A stretch of DNA of 64,000 bases from contig JAITYX010000058.1 in the NCBI GenBank assembly GCA_021018815.1, positions 3,489,001 through 3,553,000 of the forward strand, in the 5' to 3' direction. The notes under the pieces are model-generated. The model saw only the letters and a program-made list of their open reading frames with translations, had not been told where the DNA came from and did not search any database. The position numbers and the translations under genes were made by a program. Positions 35,811 through 47,930 of the stretch are shown in pieces. The DNA comes from Talinum fruticosum (taxonomy: Eukaryota > Streptophyta > Magnoliopsida > Caryophyllales > Talinaceae). Positions within the stretch are counted from its first letter, which is position 1. The number at the start of each line of letters is the position of its first letter.

Positions 35811-36105
35811 GTGAATCGACCTCTTGACCTTTGTCACATAGTTGAGAGATGCTTGAGCAAATTGTATTTTAACCCTTTAACAAGGTATACTCGAGCTAAC
35901 CGGATTGCTTCCTTTTCCAATCTTGCGTATCCCGGTTATCTTGCCTTTGCTGTCATCTCCAAACGTGACTTTTCCTCCCTTGTACTCTTCTAACTCGGAA
36001 CGTAGTCTTGAATTTCCTAACATGTGGCGTGAGCATCCACCGTCCAGGTACCAATGCCCTTTTATTCTTTTACGAGCTACTCGCAAGTCGGAAACAAACT
36101 AACCT
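35811..36105 (-). pseudogene. Copia C protease
   Basis: Contains WYLDGGCSRHMLGNSRL, in which the catalytic Asp-Ser-Gly is Asp-Gly-Gly, and GGKVTFGDDSKGKITGI. Homologous to 14652-14975. The Ser-to-Gly change in the active-site triplet together with frame breaks suggests an inactive enzyme. Confidence 0.82.
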
Positions 36106-37910
36106 TTCTCACTTCCTCTAACGAACCCAAGTAACTCCCTTTACTATGGTCCTTTTCGAGGAAGTAGACTCTTAGGAACCCAGATTTGAATAACTTTGGG
36201 TTTGGTCCGATTTTAAGTCTTTCTTTTAGAGAAGCTGAGTGCTGTGCCTCTTTCTTTTGAAAAACTTTTCTTTTATACACTAGTGGAGAAGGTTTTCTCC
36301 TGTAAGTTGGTATGAGCTCAGTCCTCCTTTCATTGTTATGAATGAGACCGTCCTCGGCCTTCCTAAACTTCACAATTCTGGAATCCTTTTTGAAAAGTTC
36401 GAGTAGGAATAGGATTCCTCCTCTTTGTTAAAACCAAAACCTTCTTTTTGAAGGAGACACATTGCGATCCTAAGAGCATATCAAGGTTTTTCTGACCTTG
36501 AGTAAATTTTAAAACAAGATCTTGAGACTCGTTGAGCTTTCACTTCGATTGCTCGTTTTCTCTTCGAGTGACTCGGACTCGGTCTCATTGGATTAAGCAC
36601 TAGTCTTGAGTTCTCTTAGAGCAAGTCTCGGTTTTCCAATTCATTTTTCAATGAGATGCTCTCGAAGTAATCGACTCAAGTTGTTCTTTAAACCGAGAAG
36701 AATCGGAATTGGACTTTTCTTCCAAAGTAAAAATGTACTTAGCTAAATCAACTTTGGAAAACTTGAGAAAGTAATCATTTACCTCTTGAGGATTTGTTTC
36801 CTCACCGTCTCGATTGATCCGAGTCCGGCTCTGTTTCAACTTCGAGTCGAGAGTGTCATCGGACACTTTGAGTCGTCCGAGTCCTTATCATCTTCCGATG
36901 AGTCCTCATCACTCCATGTGGCCATCATAGCCTTTTTCTTCTTTCTGTCCCTCTTTCTCTTGGGACGAGTCCTTGACTATGTGTTCCTTATCGCCACATT
37001 CAAAACGACCGAGTTCTTAGTCAAAGATAACCTTGAAAGGGAAGAGTGCTTACCATTTCTATCCTTCTTGTCTTTCTTATAGAACTCTTCTCTTGGCTTC
37101 TTATCCCATCTTTTGTGCTTCATCATTCTCTTGAAGCCTCTAGCGATGAGTGCCATGGGATCCTCTTCGAATCGATGAACTCGGATTTGCTTCTCTAGTT
37201 TTTGAGGCTTCATCGCAATGTTCTTTTTGGTGCTCGACCTCTGCGTCCTCCTCTTCCGGATGGATCTCGTGGGTGAGTAGCTTCCCAATGAGTTCGTCCG
37301 GCTTGAGTTGGGACGGAGTTACGAGCCTCTTCAATGGCCGTCACCTTGGGACCCCATCTTCTCTTGGGTAGGCTTCGAGTATCTTTCCGCACATTTCCTC
37401 ATGGGAAATCTTTCTACCCAGAGATTTGAGATTGTTGGTAATCTCGGTGAAGCGAATGAACATCCGAGTGATGTTCTCTTCGGCTCCATCTTGAATAGCT
37501 CGTACTTGTGAAGATATTGACTTATCTTCGCTCGCCTGACTTGGCTGGTGCCTTCATAAGTGTTGACCGAGTGTCCCACACTTCTTTGGCTGTGTTGCAG
37601 GCCGACACGCGGTTGTATTCTCCTGAGCTGATGGCGCACATCGAATGTTCATTACCTTGAAGTTCTTTCTAAACTTCTCTACTTCCTCGATAGTGAACTC
37701 GACCTTTGTCTTGGGCACGAGTCTTGTTTCTTTCGTCTTCATGGGAATGTAGTTGCCTACTTGTATGATGTTCTAAACATCTTCGTCATGGTCAAGCGAA
37801 AGCATTCCATGAGCTTCTTCCGAGTGCACGAAATTTGATCCTTTGAACTTTGGTGGTCTGCTAGAAGACCTTCCCTCATCGAATTCTCCATTGTTACGAG
37901 CCATTTTGAT
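36106..37910 (-). pseudogene. Copia C gag
   Basis: Broken gag frame from a MARNNGEFDEGRSS start at about 37903 leftwards. It includes the SVNTYEGTSQVRRAKISQYL block at 37500-37570, the KRMMKHKRWDKKPREEFYKK basic segment at 37080-37140, a degraded zinc-knuckle region at 36960-37030, and a region with NYFLKFSKVDLAKYIFTLEE at 36730-36790. The same blocks recur in D. Gag forms the particle around the RNA. Confidence 0.82.
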
Positions 37911-37950
37911 CTTTAAACCTTTGGATGGTTAGATCCTTTCCGAAAGGCTA

Positions 37951-37962
37951 AGCTCGATACCA
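37951..37962 (-). other. Primer binding site of copia element C
   Basis: On the minus strand TGGTATCGAGCT lies two bases inside the LTR end. It resembles TGGTATCAGAGC, the plant initiator-Met tRNA site, with one base missing beside a CG. Confidence 0.75.
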
Positions 37963-38587
37963 ATTGAAGGTTTGCCCTTGGAGAGGCTAAGTCACCCTAG
38001 AGGGGGTGAAGAGGGTGATGAGGAAATTTAAGCAAGTAATGGAAGAATAAAACTAGAGATGACTCTCGTGGAGAGTGTGAGTCAAGAATGAACTCGGAAA
38101 AGCATTGACTCGAATACGAGTAAATGAAGGGGTTAAAGTTTAAACTAAACTTTTAAGTCTATCTAAGTCTAGATTGGACTCGAAAAAGTATCGTCTCGAA
38201 ATTACGTGGAAACCCTCCTGGGGCGAGAAAACCATGGACGAGTGCTAGTCCAAGCACCAAGTCAAATCCACTATTTTGAATCCACAAAATACAGTAGAAT
38301 GACTCAACCAAAATTGTTCCCTTAGACAATTCCTTACAAGATTTTCCTAAACTCGAAATTACCTTATCTAATCTAGTACTTCCTAACCGAGGTAACCTTT
38401 ATAATTAGGGACAAGCGAGCTGAGTTAACCCTTACGACTTAGCTCGGTCAAGGGACCTTACTCGAAAGTAAGAATGAGTGTTTGTAAATGTAACAACCCG
38501 TCCCTAAGAAAATAATTAACTTTAAATACATTGAACATTAGCATAAGTGCGTGCATTCCAAATTTTCAAATATTTTCATATTACACA

Positions 38588-38641
38588 TGTGTGTGTATGT
38601 GTATGTGTGTGTGTGTGTGTGTGTGCGTGTGTGTATATATG
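38588..38641. repeat. (TG)n microsatellite
   Basis: About 54 bp of TG-rich dinucleotide repeat with a few A and C interruptions, near the left end of the solo LTR. Confidence 0.9.
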
Positions 38642-39120
38642 TCAATGTTGTTTAAAGTGCAGGAACCGGATGATGACAAAGACGACGCACGGCATACTCT
38701 ATAGATTTTAATGACTCGAGAAGATAACCAAAATTATCATTTCTATAAATTAGATTTTATCAGCAACTAGTAGCCTTAGTTGAGCATGTTTAGATTATTC
38801 ATTCTAAACATTAACATTTTTATATAGCTAATTTATTTTGAGTTCTAAAAATCCTTAAACAAATGAAATTAATATAATTTTTGTAAACTTAATATTACTA
38901 AAAATAAAATTTCCTAGATTAAGATAAGCTTAATAGAAAAGATGATGATAAGTAGGAAGAGTGGGAATTAGAACTGGATTAGGATAAGCTTGCTAGGGAA
39001 TTGGGCCCGGGAATCTAAAGTAGTCGGTTGGCCCATTGAGAGATGAAAGCAAAGGGACTATAAATACTTAAGGAAACCTAAACCCTCATTATTCTAACCT
39101 AAATTTGATAAAACCAACCC

Positions 39121-39122
39121 CT

Positions 39123-39160
<38 letters not shown>
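39121..39160. repeat. (CT)n microsatellite in the gypsy-like LTR leader
   Basis: A CCCTCCCT stretch followed by about 18 CT units, some 60 bp after the TATA box at 39059. Confidence 0.9.
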
Positions 39161-39161
<1 letters not shown>

Positions 39162-42100
39162 ACCCCGACCTCTGCTCTCGTGCCAACCGACAACACCGGC
39201 GGCACTCTAGCCATGCCGACGGCCACCACCGGCTAGCCACTAGCACCCTCAACATCACCCTCACCGATCTCCTCATCAAACACCCAAAACGCACCTCTTC
39301 CTTCACTTACCTCCACCGCCACCGCCTACCGGCCGACGCTACCATCAACACCACCGATCGCCATCAAAAACCCTAATCGCCGGCTACCGCCAAGAAATTG
39401 CCCTCCTTCACTCCCCTCGGCGTCTGTCCAACCGCCGCCCAACGCTAGCAACCACCGCTCGCCACCAGTCGGCCTCGCCCGACCACTACCTTGTCATCGT
39501 CTCGGCCACCAAACACCGAGTACACCACCGTCCTCAATCCCCTCTATGCCCCGAGTTTTGCGCCTGTTCCGCCCTGATTCCGCCCTAATTTGGTGGCGAC
39601 TTGCCGGTTTGCAGGCCTCGTCCGACTACCGCTCACTTTGACCAGGCACCGGCGGCTGCGTGCTACTCCCAACGACCTGCTCCGGCCACCGGCCGTCTAC
39701 TCCGTTTCAGTTCTCCCTCGATCTTCAACCCTCCAACCTTCAATCATCACAAAAACCTCTAAAAAGTAACCCCTTCACCTTGGTTCTTAGGGTAATTTTC
39801 GATTCGGTTCGTTAATTTAATTTCTTAGGGTAATTTTTATATTCGGTTTGTTAATTTAATTTCTTAAGGTAATGTTTCGATTTAGTTCTTTTAATATTTA
39901 AGTTGTAAGCAGTTATTCCTTTTTTCTATTTGAAAATTAAAGTCTGGATTATGGTATGTATGTGATTGATTCATGGAGTTTAGGGAGATTTGGTGACAAT
40001 TGATGATATTTGGATGTACTGAAATTGAGGACAAATTATGGACAATTTACGTATGAAGAACATGGATTAATTTCAATGACCATTTGACCTAATGGTGAGA
40101 TTAGCAGAAATTCTAGAAAAGGATTTAACCTACTGAGGGGATTGTGAAAGTTAAGGTATTATAAGAATAGCATGCCAGGGAATGAACATCTCTTTTTGGC
40201 AAAATTAAATTCCGCCATTACGGAATAGGTTAGAAAATAGGTGCCTAAAAGAATGAATAAAGATATTTGCATAATAAAATAATTAATAACTGTGATTAAA
40301 GTAAACCTTTCCTTGGTTTTAAAAGCAAATAATATTAATACTATTTGTAGAGAAAAAGGAGATAAGTATTCGAGTATTAATATAAATACTTTTAGGTATG
40401 CATTTTATAAAAGAAAATAAATAAACCTTATGGGTTAGAGATAACCTTAATATTATTTAGGAGAAAACTATGTATATTGAGATAAAATATATATAAAAAT
40501 GTATATATATTTATGTATGTATTTAAAAAGAAAGCTATATATATTTTAAGGTTGCTATATATATATATAGGCATGCATTGTATAAAATAAGATAAATAAA
40601 TCATATATAGATCAAAGACATCATTAGTACTCTTTAGTAAAAGCTAACTTTGTTAATTTTCATTTCAAATATCTTTGAAGTGATTTAATAAATAAATAAG
40701 ACATAAAAATTCAGTTTATTAATAAAACTTTTATATCTCTACTTAAGGTGATCAAGTTTCGTGTGTTCATCCGGATTACGCCCAAAAGAAAAAGAAAGAA
40801 GAACATCGAGTACAAGGTACGTTCATTGATCGTGCCCTTCAATGTTTTATTTACAAATCAAGGCCGGATATGGCCGACATCAATAACAATAAAGAATTAT
40901 TTGCAAATAATATTTGCCATCATAAATATGGACCCGCCCATTAAGTGCCATTATTTGGTACGCCTCAATATCCAGGTTGGTAACACCGTAACTGTTAACC
41001 GCCTTCAATCGAACTATCCGATCGGTCCGAGTGTGTGCACATGCGTTTAGGGAAACCCGATGATCGTAAAGGGATCAATTTCATTGCCGACTATTAAGAT
41101 AATGTGATCTTTGTCGAATAGTTTAGTATCCGACTCCCAATAGCCTTGCCCTTTCCACTAGTAAGGGCGGTGGTGACGACTCCTAACCCTTTTCCGCTGC
41201 GGTAATCAATGGTTAGCGAGTTGTTTAGCCTAAACTAGTGATTATGGGTTGGGGGCGTTATAGTAAGCCGATTACAAGACCTTACAACTTAGAAAGATAT
41301 TAAGTACGAGTTGGAGTTGTAAGTAGAAGATTAAGTATGAATACAATGACTCTTGCTTAAGTGCGTGTATTGACGGTTGATTCAAGCAAATCTTCAAGTC
41401 TTGAGAGTTGGCTTCTATTTTTAGATAACCAAGCAGATTAGCCGTTGTGACTATCTCCGACTAGAAGTCCTTTGTGACCGTTGCAATGGAGTTTACGAGT
41501 CACTCGAGAAAATATCCGTTGAGGTGTGAATGTTGGGCAACGGCTCTTGACTCCATTGGAAGTCCCAATCCACTGGTGGTGTCCGAAAAGTAGGGTGGAA
41601 ACCACCGTTGAGCTTAGCGTTATAGATTTCCAATTTTGGAAACAATCAACCCTAACACGAGTGATCCGGTCTTCGGTCCAAGATAGAAAAAGCCTTGTCT
41701 GCTGGTGATTTGACATCTTGAAGCTAGGTTACTTTTGTATTTCAAAAATAAGATAGCCTCCTTTGAATAACCTACAAAAGTAAATCAATTTGGTTCTCAA
41801 AGTATAAAATACTTTGGTCCAAGATTAGACACGAGATAATAATTTAATTAAGATAAATAAGTGCATAATTATCCGAGTCGGAAAGAAATGGAATTTTACG
41901 AGTCTAATATTCACTATGCTCAAATTCTATTTGAGTCGGTCTAGAAGTAAAGCAAGTCGGATAAATAACATCGGAATGGAAAGACTTGATTTAGACTGCC
42001 AATGTTCAAACCAAGCATGATAACTTAGAAAGATGAATTAACACGATGAATTCAATCAAACTTAGATCATGAAGTCGGAACCGAGTTTATGCATAATAGA

Positions 42101-42377
42101 ACAAGTGTTTGAACATGCAATATATCCGAGTGTTGTCCGAGTGACTCGAAGCTGTGTGTGAAATGATAAGCAAGAATATGCTGTCTCGAGTCGGTTAGAA
42201 TCAAAAGAGAACATATGCGATAGTTTACGTAACACTCGGAAAAGATGTTATATCACTAAGAAAAGCTTATAAAACGAGATAGAATGACTTTTAATCAAAA
42301 CCTTATAAGAGATAAAGTCCTATACCTAATTCCTTGATGGAACTCAAAATGATGTATATGACAGGTCTAAGTCTTCA

Positions 42378-42546
42378 ATTTAGTTAAGATGTTTCCATGA
42401 CAAAACTTAAATGTCTCATACGGCAAGTCTGCTAATGCATACGTTAATCGGGAGCATGACATATACATGGAAGAACTTCAACAGGAGTCCCATGCAACAT
42501 ACCAATGGCTCATAAAGGAACCAAATGAACATTGGTATTGATATTT
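42378..42546 (+). pseudogene. Mutator-like transposase, fragment 2
   Basis: Continues the frame of 30561-30672 after removal of copia C: a VKMFP block, one in-frame stop, then SYGKSANAYVNREHDIYMEE and SHATYQWLIKEPNEHWYWY, which match the region of MULE transposases ending in the PPEHWARxAF motif. It is cut at 42546 by the poly-A end of a LINE and resumes at 51923. Confidence 0.8.
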
Positions 42547-42944
42547 TTTTTGGTGCAATGTGATCTTTTAATTTCATTCATAATCAATTAACCTTACATT
42601 CACTAAGGGGCATACCCCACATAAAAACTAAGAAAACTATCTCGAGTCTACTTAATATGATTCTCCACACACATTGTTTACAATAAACCATTCCTTCTTA
42701 ATATCTTGAAAAATCTTGAAATTTCTTTCCTTCCCACTCATGTAAATCACCACCGCAAAACACAAGTATAACATGTCTTAAACTTTGTGGGAACCATTGT
42801 CATTTAAGGCAAAAGTTTGCTAATTTCCCCATTCCAGCTTTTTAGTCTCCATGTGAAGCGGCTCCTTCAATATGTTTTGTATAATAATTTGTGTATCTAC
42901 ATTCAAAAAATAGATGTTGTTGGCTTTCTTTTGCATCCTTACAC
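42540..42944 (-). pseudogene. LINE 3' part: zinc-finger domain and poly-A tail
   Basis: On the minus strand it encodes CKDAKESQQHLFFECRYT, the CxxC..E..HLFFxC signature of the zf-RVT domain at the end of plant L1 LINE reverse transcriptases. It ends in a short poly-A (poly-T on plus, 42544-42551). This is the 3' end of the LINE whose other pieces are 49497-50258 and 51746-51922. Confidence 0.8.
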
Positions 42945-43706
42945 CGAAGGTTTGCTCGGGAGAGTCCGAGTCACCCTAGAGGGGGTGAATAGGGTGATAG
43001 AAGATTCTTCGCGAAAACACACTCTTTTGACAGAAAAGAGGCAAAGACAGTTTACGAGTCTAAACACGGGGTCGAAAAGATTGGACTCGAAAGCAATGAA
43101 TCGGAATAAACAAGTGCGAGTAAGGCTGTCCGAGTCTAGAATGAACTCGGAAAGAGAACACAGAGATTTTACGTGGAAACCCTCCTGGGGCGGAAAACCA
43201 CGGCCCATGTCAATCCGGACACGAAGTCAAATCCACTATTTTGAGTCCACAAAATACCGTGAACTGATCGAACCCGAGTTGCTCCCTTGGACAACTCTAT
43301 ACAAGTTTTCCTAGACTCGAAGTTACCTTATCCGATCTAGTACTTCCTAGCTGAGATAACCTTTACAGCTAGGGACAACTAAGCTGAGTTAACCTTTACG
43401 AGCTTAGTCAAGGGACCTTACAAAGAATGTAAGAAGAGTTTGTAACTAAGTACAAGACCTTACAACTCGGAGAGTAAATTACGGAATGGGAGTTGTAAGT
43501 AGAAGATTGAAAGTAAATACAATGACTTTTCTCAAGTATGAGTATTAACAATAGATTCGGCAATCTTCAAGTCTTGTGAAGTGGCTTCTATTTATAGATA
43601 ACCAAGCGAGTAGCCGTTATCTTTATCTCGCTGACCGAGAGTCCTCTCGTGACCGTTGATAAGGGCTTTCGAGTCACTCGGAAAGTTTCCGTTGAAATAT
43701 GGACGT
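42945..43706 (-). repeat. Truncated 3' LTR of copia element D
   Basis: First 762 bp of the LTR; the TG terminus reads CG. It runs to GGACGT in the U3 motif cluster and then jumps straight to reverse transcriptase. Nearly identical to 47931-48696, with differences largely at CG sites. Confidence 0.9.
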
Positions 43707-44660
43707 GCTTTGCATCTTGAAGTTTATATTTGTTCAGCGAGTTCCTTGGTGTATTTTGATTGATGAACAAAGATTTCATCTTTGTCTTGTTTGATTTGCA
43801 ACCCAAGGAAGAAATTGAGTTCTCCCATCATACTCATTTGGAACTCTTGGCTCATCAACTCGAGAAAATTCTCGGCACGAAACTTCGTTAGTAGCACCGA
43901 AAATAATATCATCAACATAAATTTGAACAATAAGAAAATCTTTCCCTTTGGTCTTGATGAATAGGGTCTTGTCGATCTGACCTCTTTTGAAATCATTTTG
44001 AACCAAGAAGCTACCCGAGTCTTTCATACCAAGCTCGAGGGGCTTGCTTAAGACCATAGAGAGCCTTTTGAAGTTTGAAAACGTGATTTGGAAATTCGAG
44101 TTTTCAAAACCAGGAGGTCTGCTCGACATAAACTTCTTCTTCAATAAAACCATTGAGAAAGGCACACTTAACATCCATTTGATATAATTTAATATGCATG
44201 CGGGATGCAAATGCCAACGATATTCTAATGGCTTCAATTCTAGCTACTGGTGCAAAGGTTTCCCCACAATCAATTCCTTCTTCTTGATTGTAACCTTGAG
44301 CTACAAGTCTAGCCTTGTTTCGACTACCACTCCACCCTCATCCAGTTTGTTCTTGAAAACCCATTTGGTTCCTATAACTGGGTGGTCGGAAGGTCGGTTG
44401 GTCGAGTCTAGACTTGGTTTCTCTCGAATTGATTAAGTTCCTCTTGCATGGCCTCTACCCATTCGGGTTCGTTAAGGGCTTCTAGTGCATTTTGGGTTCG
44501 AGTTAATGAAATGAATGCAGTAAATGCACATAGGTTATGAAGAGAGGAATGAGTTCTTACCCCACTTGTTGATATCGAAATGATGTTTTCTTGGGGATGA
44601 CTGGGAGTAAATTTGAATGCTTTACCAGTTCTTTGATTCACCAGGTTTGTGGGCTGAATG
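43707..44660 (-). pseudogene. Copia D reverse transcriptase
   Basis: Copies element RNA into DNA. Right to left it shows NEPEWVEAMQEELNQFERNQ (44410-44470), the W-V-F-K-N-K-L region, [13 protein letters not shown] with the first catalytic Asp near 44170, a CPPGFE-type block near 44110, [20 protein letters not shown] near 44040, and IVQIYVDDIIFGATNE (about 43890-43935) with the catalytic YVDD. It ends with MSMMGELNFFLGLQIKQ near 43800 and the VHQSKYTKEL block at 43740. Frameshifts occur at several points, nearly all beside CG. RNase H is absent because of the deletion at 43706. Confidence 0.9.
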
Positions 44661-44799
44661 GCTTGATCTTCGAAGCTTGTTACGAGTGATCCTCTTCATT
44701 GACTTGTTCGTTACGAGCGACCTCTTGAGCTGTCTCATTCCGAGCTTCCTCGTTACGAGTGGTCTCAATCCGAGTCTTTGTAGGCTCATCTTCGTCATC

Positions 44800-45700
44800 A
44801 TCCTTTACGAGCTTCGGTTCGAGTATGAAGATTCACTTGGTTTCTCCTGTTCAAGCTCATCAAACACTACGTGGATACTTTCTTCCACTTTGTTAGTTCG
44901 CTTGTTGAAGATACGATAAGCTTTGCTATGAGAGGAGTAACCTAGAAAAATTCCTTCGTCCGATCGAGCATCGAACTTGGTCGAGATGATCCTTACCATT
45001 ATTGTGGATGAAGCACTTACATCCGAAAGGTCCGAAATAGGAAATATTTAGCTTCTTCCCTTTGTAGAGCTCATAAGGTGTTTTCTTGAGAATGGGTCCG
45101 ATGAGGCATTGATTGAGAGTGTAGTTAGGCTGTGTTTATTGCCTCCGCCTGAAATAGTAAGGCAAGTTGTGTTCAATCATCATCGTTCTTGCTATTTCTT
45201 CAAGGGTTCTGTTCTTTCTCTCAACTACTCCATTACTGTTGAGGAGTTACAGGTGCTTGAGAAGTTGTGAGAGATACCATTCTTGTCACAAAACTCCGAG
45301 AATTCTAAGTAATCAAACTCCCTTCCATGGTCGGTTCGAATCTTTTGAATCCGAGTCCGAGACTCAACTTGAATCTTTCTACGAGCTTGCTTGAACTCCT
45401 TAAAGGCTTCATTCTTATGCTTGAGAAAACACACCCAGGTAAATCTTGAAAAATCATCAATAATAACAAGTATGTAAGATTTACCTCCGAGACTCTTCAC
45501 GAGAATTTCACCACATAGGTCCATATGCGGTAAATTCAAGCACGTTGGATGTGGAAACTGTCTTGAGAGATTTGAATGAAGATCTGACTTGTTTCCCTCC
45601 GGTGCATGCTTCACATACTTTGTCCTTCTCAAACGCACGGTTAGGTAATCCTCAAACCGGACTATGAGAAGCAAGCTTTTTGATAGTATGCATGCTAATA
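44800..45700 (-). pseudogene. Copia D integrase
   Basis: Core catalytic motifs can be read: HMDLCGEILVKSLGGKSYIL with the first Asp near 45530, IDDFSRFTWVCFLKHKNEAF, KIRTDHGREFDYLEFSEFC with the second Asp near 45330, and an ERKNRTLEEIAR-like motif with the Glu near 45205. The C-terminal part has DEGIFLGYSSHSKAYRIF (44900-44960) and HVVFDELEQEKP. The catalytic D-D-E triad therefore remains recognisable, although the frame breaks near 45240 and 45100. Confidence 0.9.
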
Positions 45701-46140
45701 TGACCTAATCTACGATGCCAAGTCCAAGAATCATCATGAAGAGATGCTTTTAAACAGGATAAGTTCGACTTGGGTCGAGAAGAGGGATGATGTAGGTATT
45801 ACCTAATCTCTTACCCGAGAGTTTTACCTCTTTGGTGGTCTCATCTCGTGATGTAGCACTTGGATTGAGTGAATCTTACCTCTTGACCCTTGTCACATAG
45901 CTGGGAGATGCTAAGTAGATTGTACTTTAGTCCTTTGACAAGGTAGACTGGGCTCACCAGATTGCTTCCATTTCCAATCTTCCCAATGCCCACTATCTTA
46001 CCTTTGCTTGTCATCGCCAAAAGTCACCTTTCCTCCTTTATGTGACTCCAGCTCGGAAAAGAGTCCTTGGTCACTCGACATGTGTCAAGAGCATCCACTT
46101 GTCCAGTACCGGTGTCCTTTTGATCTTTTCGAGTGCCCTG
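45701..46140 (-). pseudogene. Copia D GAG-pre-integrase and protease
   Basis: The pre-integrase zinc-binding region leads in from 45700. The protease near 45890-46125 has the GCS.HM motif after a damaged DSG and the GGKVTFGDD block. Homologous to 14640-14975, with more frame breaks. Confidence 0.78.
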
Positions 46141-46149
46141 CAAAGCAGA

Positions 46150-47900
46150 GAGAATCTAACCCTTCTCACTTCCTCTAACGAACCCAGTAACATTCCTTAC
46201 TTGTGGTCCTTTTACGAGGAAGAAGGTGCTTCGGAACCCAGATTTGAATGACTTTGGGTTTTGTCCGATTCCGAGTCTTCCTCTCGAGAAGCTGAGTCTG
46301 TGTCTCTTTCCTTTTAAAAACCTTTCCTTTTGAAATAGGAGAAAATGGTTTCTTTTTGTAAATAGGTTTGGGTTTAGTCCTCCTTTCATTTACGTGAATG
46401 GGACCATGCTCAGCCTTTTGAACTTTACCGTTCTAGAATCCTTTTTGAACAAATCCGAGTAAGAATTAGATTCTTCCACTTTGTTGAAACCAAGACCTTC
46501 TTTTCGAAACGAGACACATTGTGATCCTAAGAGCATGTCAAGATTCTTCGACCTTGAGTAAACTTTAAAACCGAGATCTTGAGACTCGGTGAGCTTCGTT
46601 TCGGTTGCTCATTTTCTTTCTGAGTAACTCGGACTCGGTCTCATTAGTTGTCATGAGTTCTCTCGAGTGTGAGTCTCGGTTTTTCTAATTCGTTTTTAAA
46701 GAAGTGCTCTCGAAGTGATTGACTCAAGTTGTTCCTTGAAATGAGAAGAATCGGAATTGGACTTTTCTTCCAAAGTGAAGATGTATTTAGCTAAATCAAC
46801 TTTGGAGAATTTGAGAAAGTAGTTTATTACCTCTTGGGGATCGGTTTCCTCGTTGTCCGAGTCCGAGTCGACTCTCTTTCGGCTTCCGAGTCGAAATTGC
46901 CATCGGACACTTCGAGTCATCCGAGTCCTCGTCGTCTTCGGATGAATCCTCATCGCTCCATGTTGCCATCATGGCCTTTTTCTTCTTCCTGTCCCTTCTT
47001 CATTTTGGACAGTCCTTGACTATGTGGTCTTTGCTGCCACATTCAAAACATCCAGAATTCTTAGACAAAGATAACTTTGAGGGTGAAGAAAACTTACCTT
47101 TTCTGTCTCTCTTGTCCTTTTTGTAGAATTCTTCTTTTGGTCTTTTGTCCCATCTTTTGTGCCTCATCATTCTCTTGAAGCCTTGTGCAATGAGTGCCAT
47201 GGGATCACCTTCGAGTTAGAGGAGCTCGGACTAGCTTCTTTGGATTCTAAGTCTTTAAGCGCGATGTTCCTTTCGGCAGTACCTGCAGCATCTTCTTCTT
47301 CCAAATGTATCTCATGAGTCGAAGCTTTCCGATGAGCTCGTCCGGCTTCAAGAGTGAGAGGTTCCGAGCCTCTTCTATGGCAGTCACCTTAGGGCCCCAT
47401 CGTCTCTTGGGTAGGCTTCGAGAATTTTCCAGGCACATTTCTTCATGGGAGATTTTCTTTCCCGGAGATTTGAGATTGTTGGTGAACTCGGTGAAGCGTA
47501 TGAACATCCGAGTAATGTTCTCTTCTGGCTCCATTTTGAAAAGCTCATATTTGTGAAGATACTGGCCGATCTTTGCTTGTCTCACCCGACTTGTACCTTC
47601 GTAGGTGTTGACCGAGTGTCCCACACCTCCTTAGCGGAGTCACGAGCGGAGACTCGATTATATTCTTCGAGCTTATGGCACACATGAGGATGTTCATGGC
47701 TTTGAAGTTCTTTACGAACTTCTCGCTTCTGCTGGTGTGAACTCGGCCTTTGTCTTGGGAAGGATTACGAATTCATCTGTCTTCATTGGAATGTAGTTTC
47801 CTTGTTGTATGATTTCCCATACTTCTTCATCATGATCCATGAGGAAACCTTTGAATTCCCAGGTGGCTTGTTGGAAGATCTTCCTTCGTCGAACTCTCCG
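46150..47900 (-). pseudogene. Copia D gag with intact CCHC knuckle
   Basis: The zinc knuckle CFECGSKDHIVKDCPK (47000-47050) keeps all four ligands in the CX2CX4HX4C spacing. Next to it is the basic segment MRHKRWDKRPKEEFYKK. The capsid-like part (47247-47624) is open for 125 codons from GHSVNTYEGTSRVRQAKIGQ. The N-terminal start lies near 47900, where the sequence is disrupted by filler of LTR origin (ATTGAATAGGGTGATAGGGTG) replacing the start codon and primer site. Confidence 0.85.
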
Positions 47901-47930
47901 ATTGAATAGGGTGATAGGGTGTGAACCGAT

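Larger units (their letters stand above)
38489..41262 (+). mobile_element. Solo LTR, probably Ty3/gypsy, inserted in the copia C LTR
   Basis: 2774 bp from TGTAACAACCCGTCCC to GGGGGCGTTATA, so the termini are TGTAAC and GTTATA, an inverted repeat with one change. Flanking 5-bp repeats are GTAAA (38484-38488) and GTAAG (41263-41267). A TATA box (CTATAAATAC, near 39059) is followed by a CT microsatellite and a GC-rich, coding-like leader (39170-39720) without a usable frame. The length, termini and promoter fit an LTR of a plant gypsy (chromovirus-like) element; no internal region is present. Host integration postdates copia C. Confidence 0.7.
30673..42377 (-). mobile_element. Copia element C, both LTRs, with target-site duplication ATTT(G/A)
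   Basis: The most complete copia element here. Right to left: 5' LTR (37965-42377, itself interrupted), primer site, gag, protease, a deletion, RNase H, the extra ORF, polypurine tract, 3' LTR (30673-32297). Flanks ATTTG (30668-30672) and ATTTA (42378-42382) look like a 5-bp target duplication with one mismatch, and removing the element restores the Mutator-like transposase frame. Without the nested 2.8-kb insert it is about 8.9 kb. Integrase and most of reverse transcriptase are deleted near 35810, so it is non-autonomous. Confidence 0.9.
37965..42377 (-). repeat. 5' LTR of copia element C, interrupted by a 2.8-kb solo LTR
   Basis: LTR sequence at 37965-38488 and 41268-42377, in total about 1.63 kb, begins TGAAGGTTTGCCC and ends AAGTCTTCA. 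The insert at 38489-41262 splits it. Five CCGTT/AACGG motifs lie at 41442-41609, directly upstream of the TATA position in element orientation. Confidence 0.92.

Noticed and set aside
39094..39720. GC-rich Pro/Thr/His-rich stretch as a gene
   Set aside because: It lies in the leader of the solo gypsy-like LTR and has no long intact frame.
40490..40575. TATATATA tracts as promoters
   Set aside because: Simple AT repeats within the solo LTR, without leader or ORF downstream.
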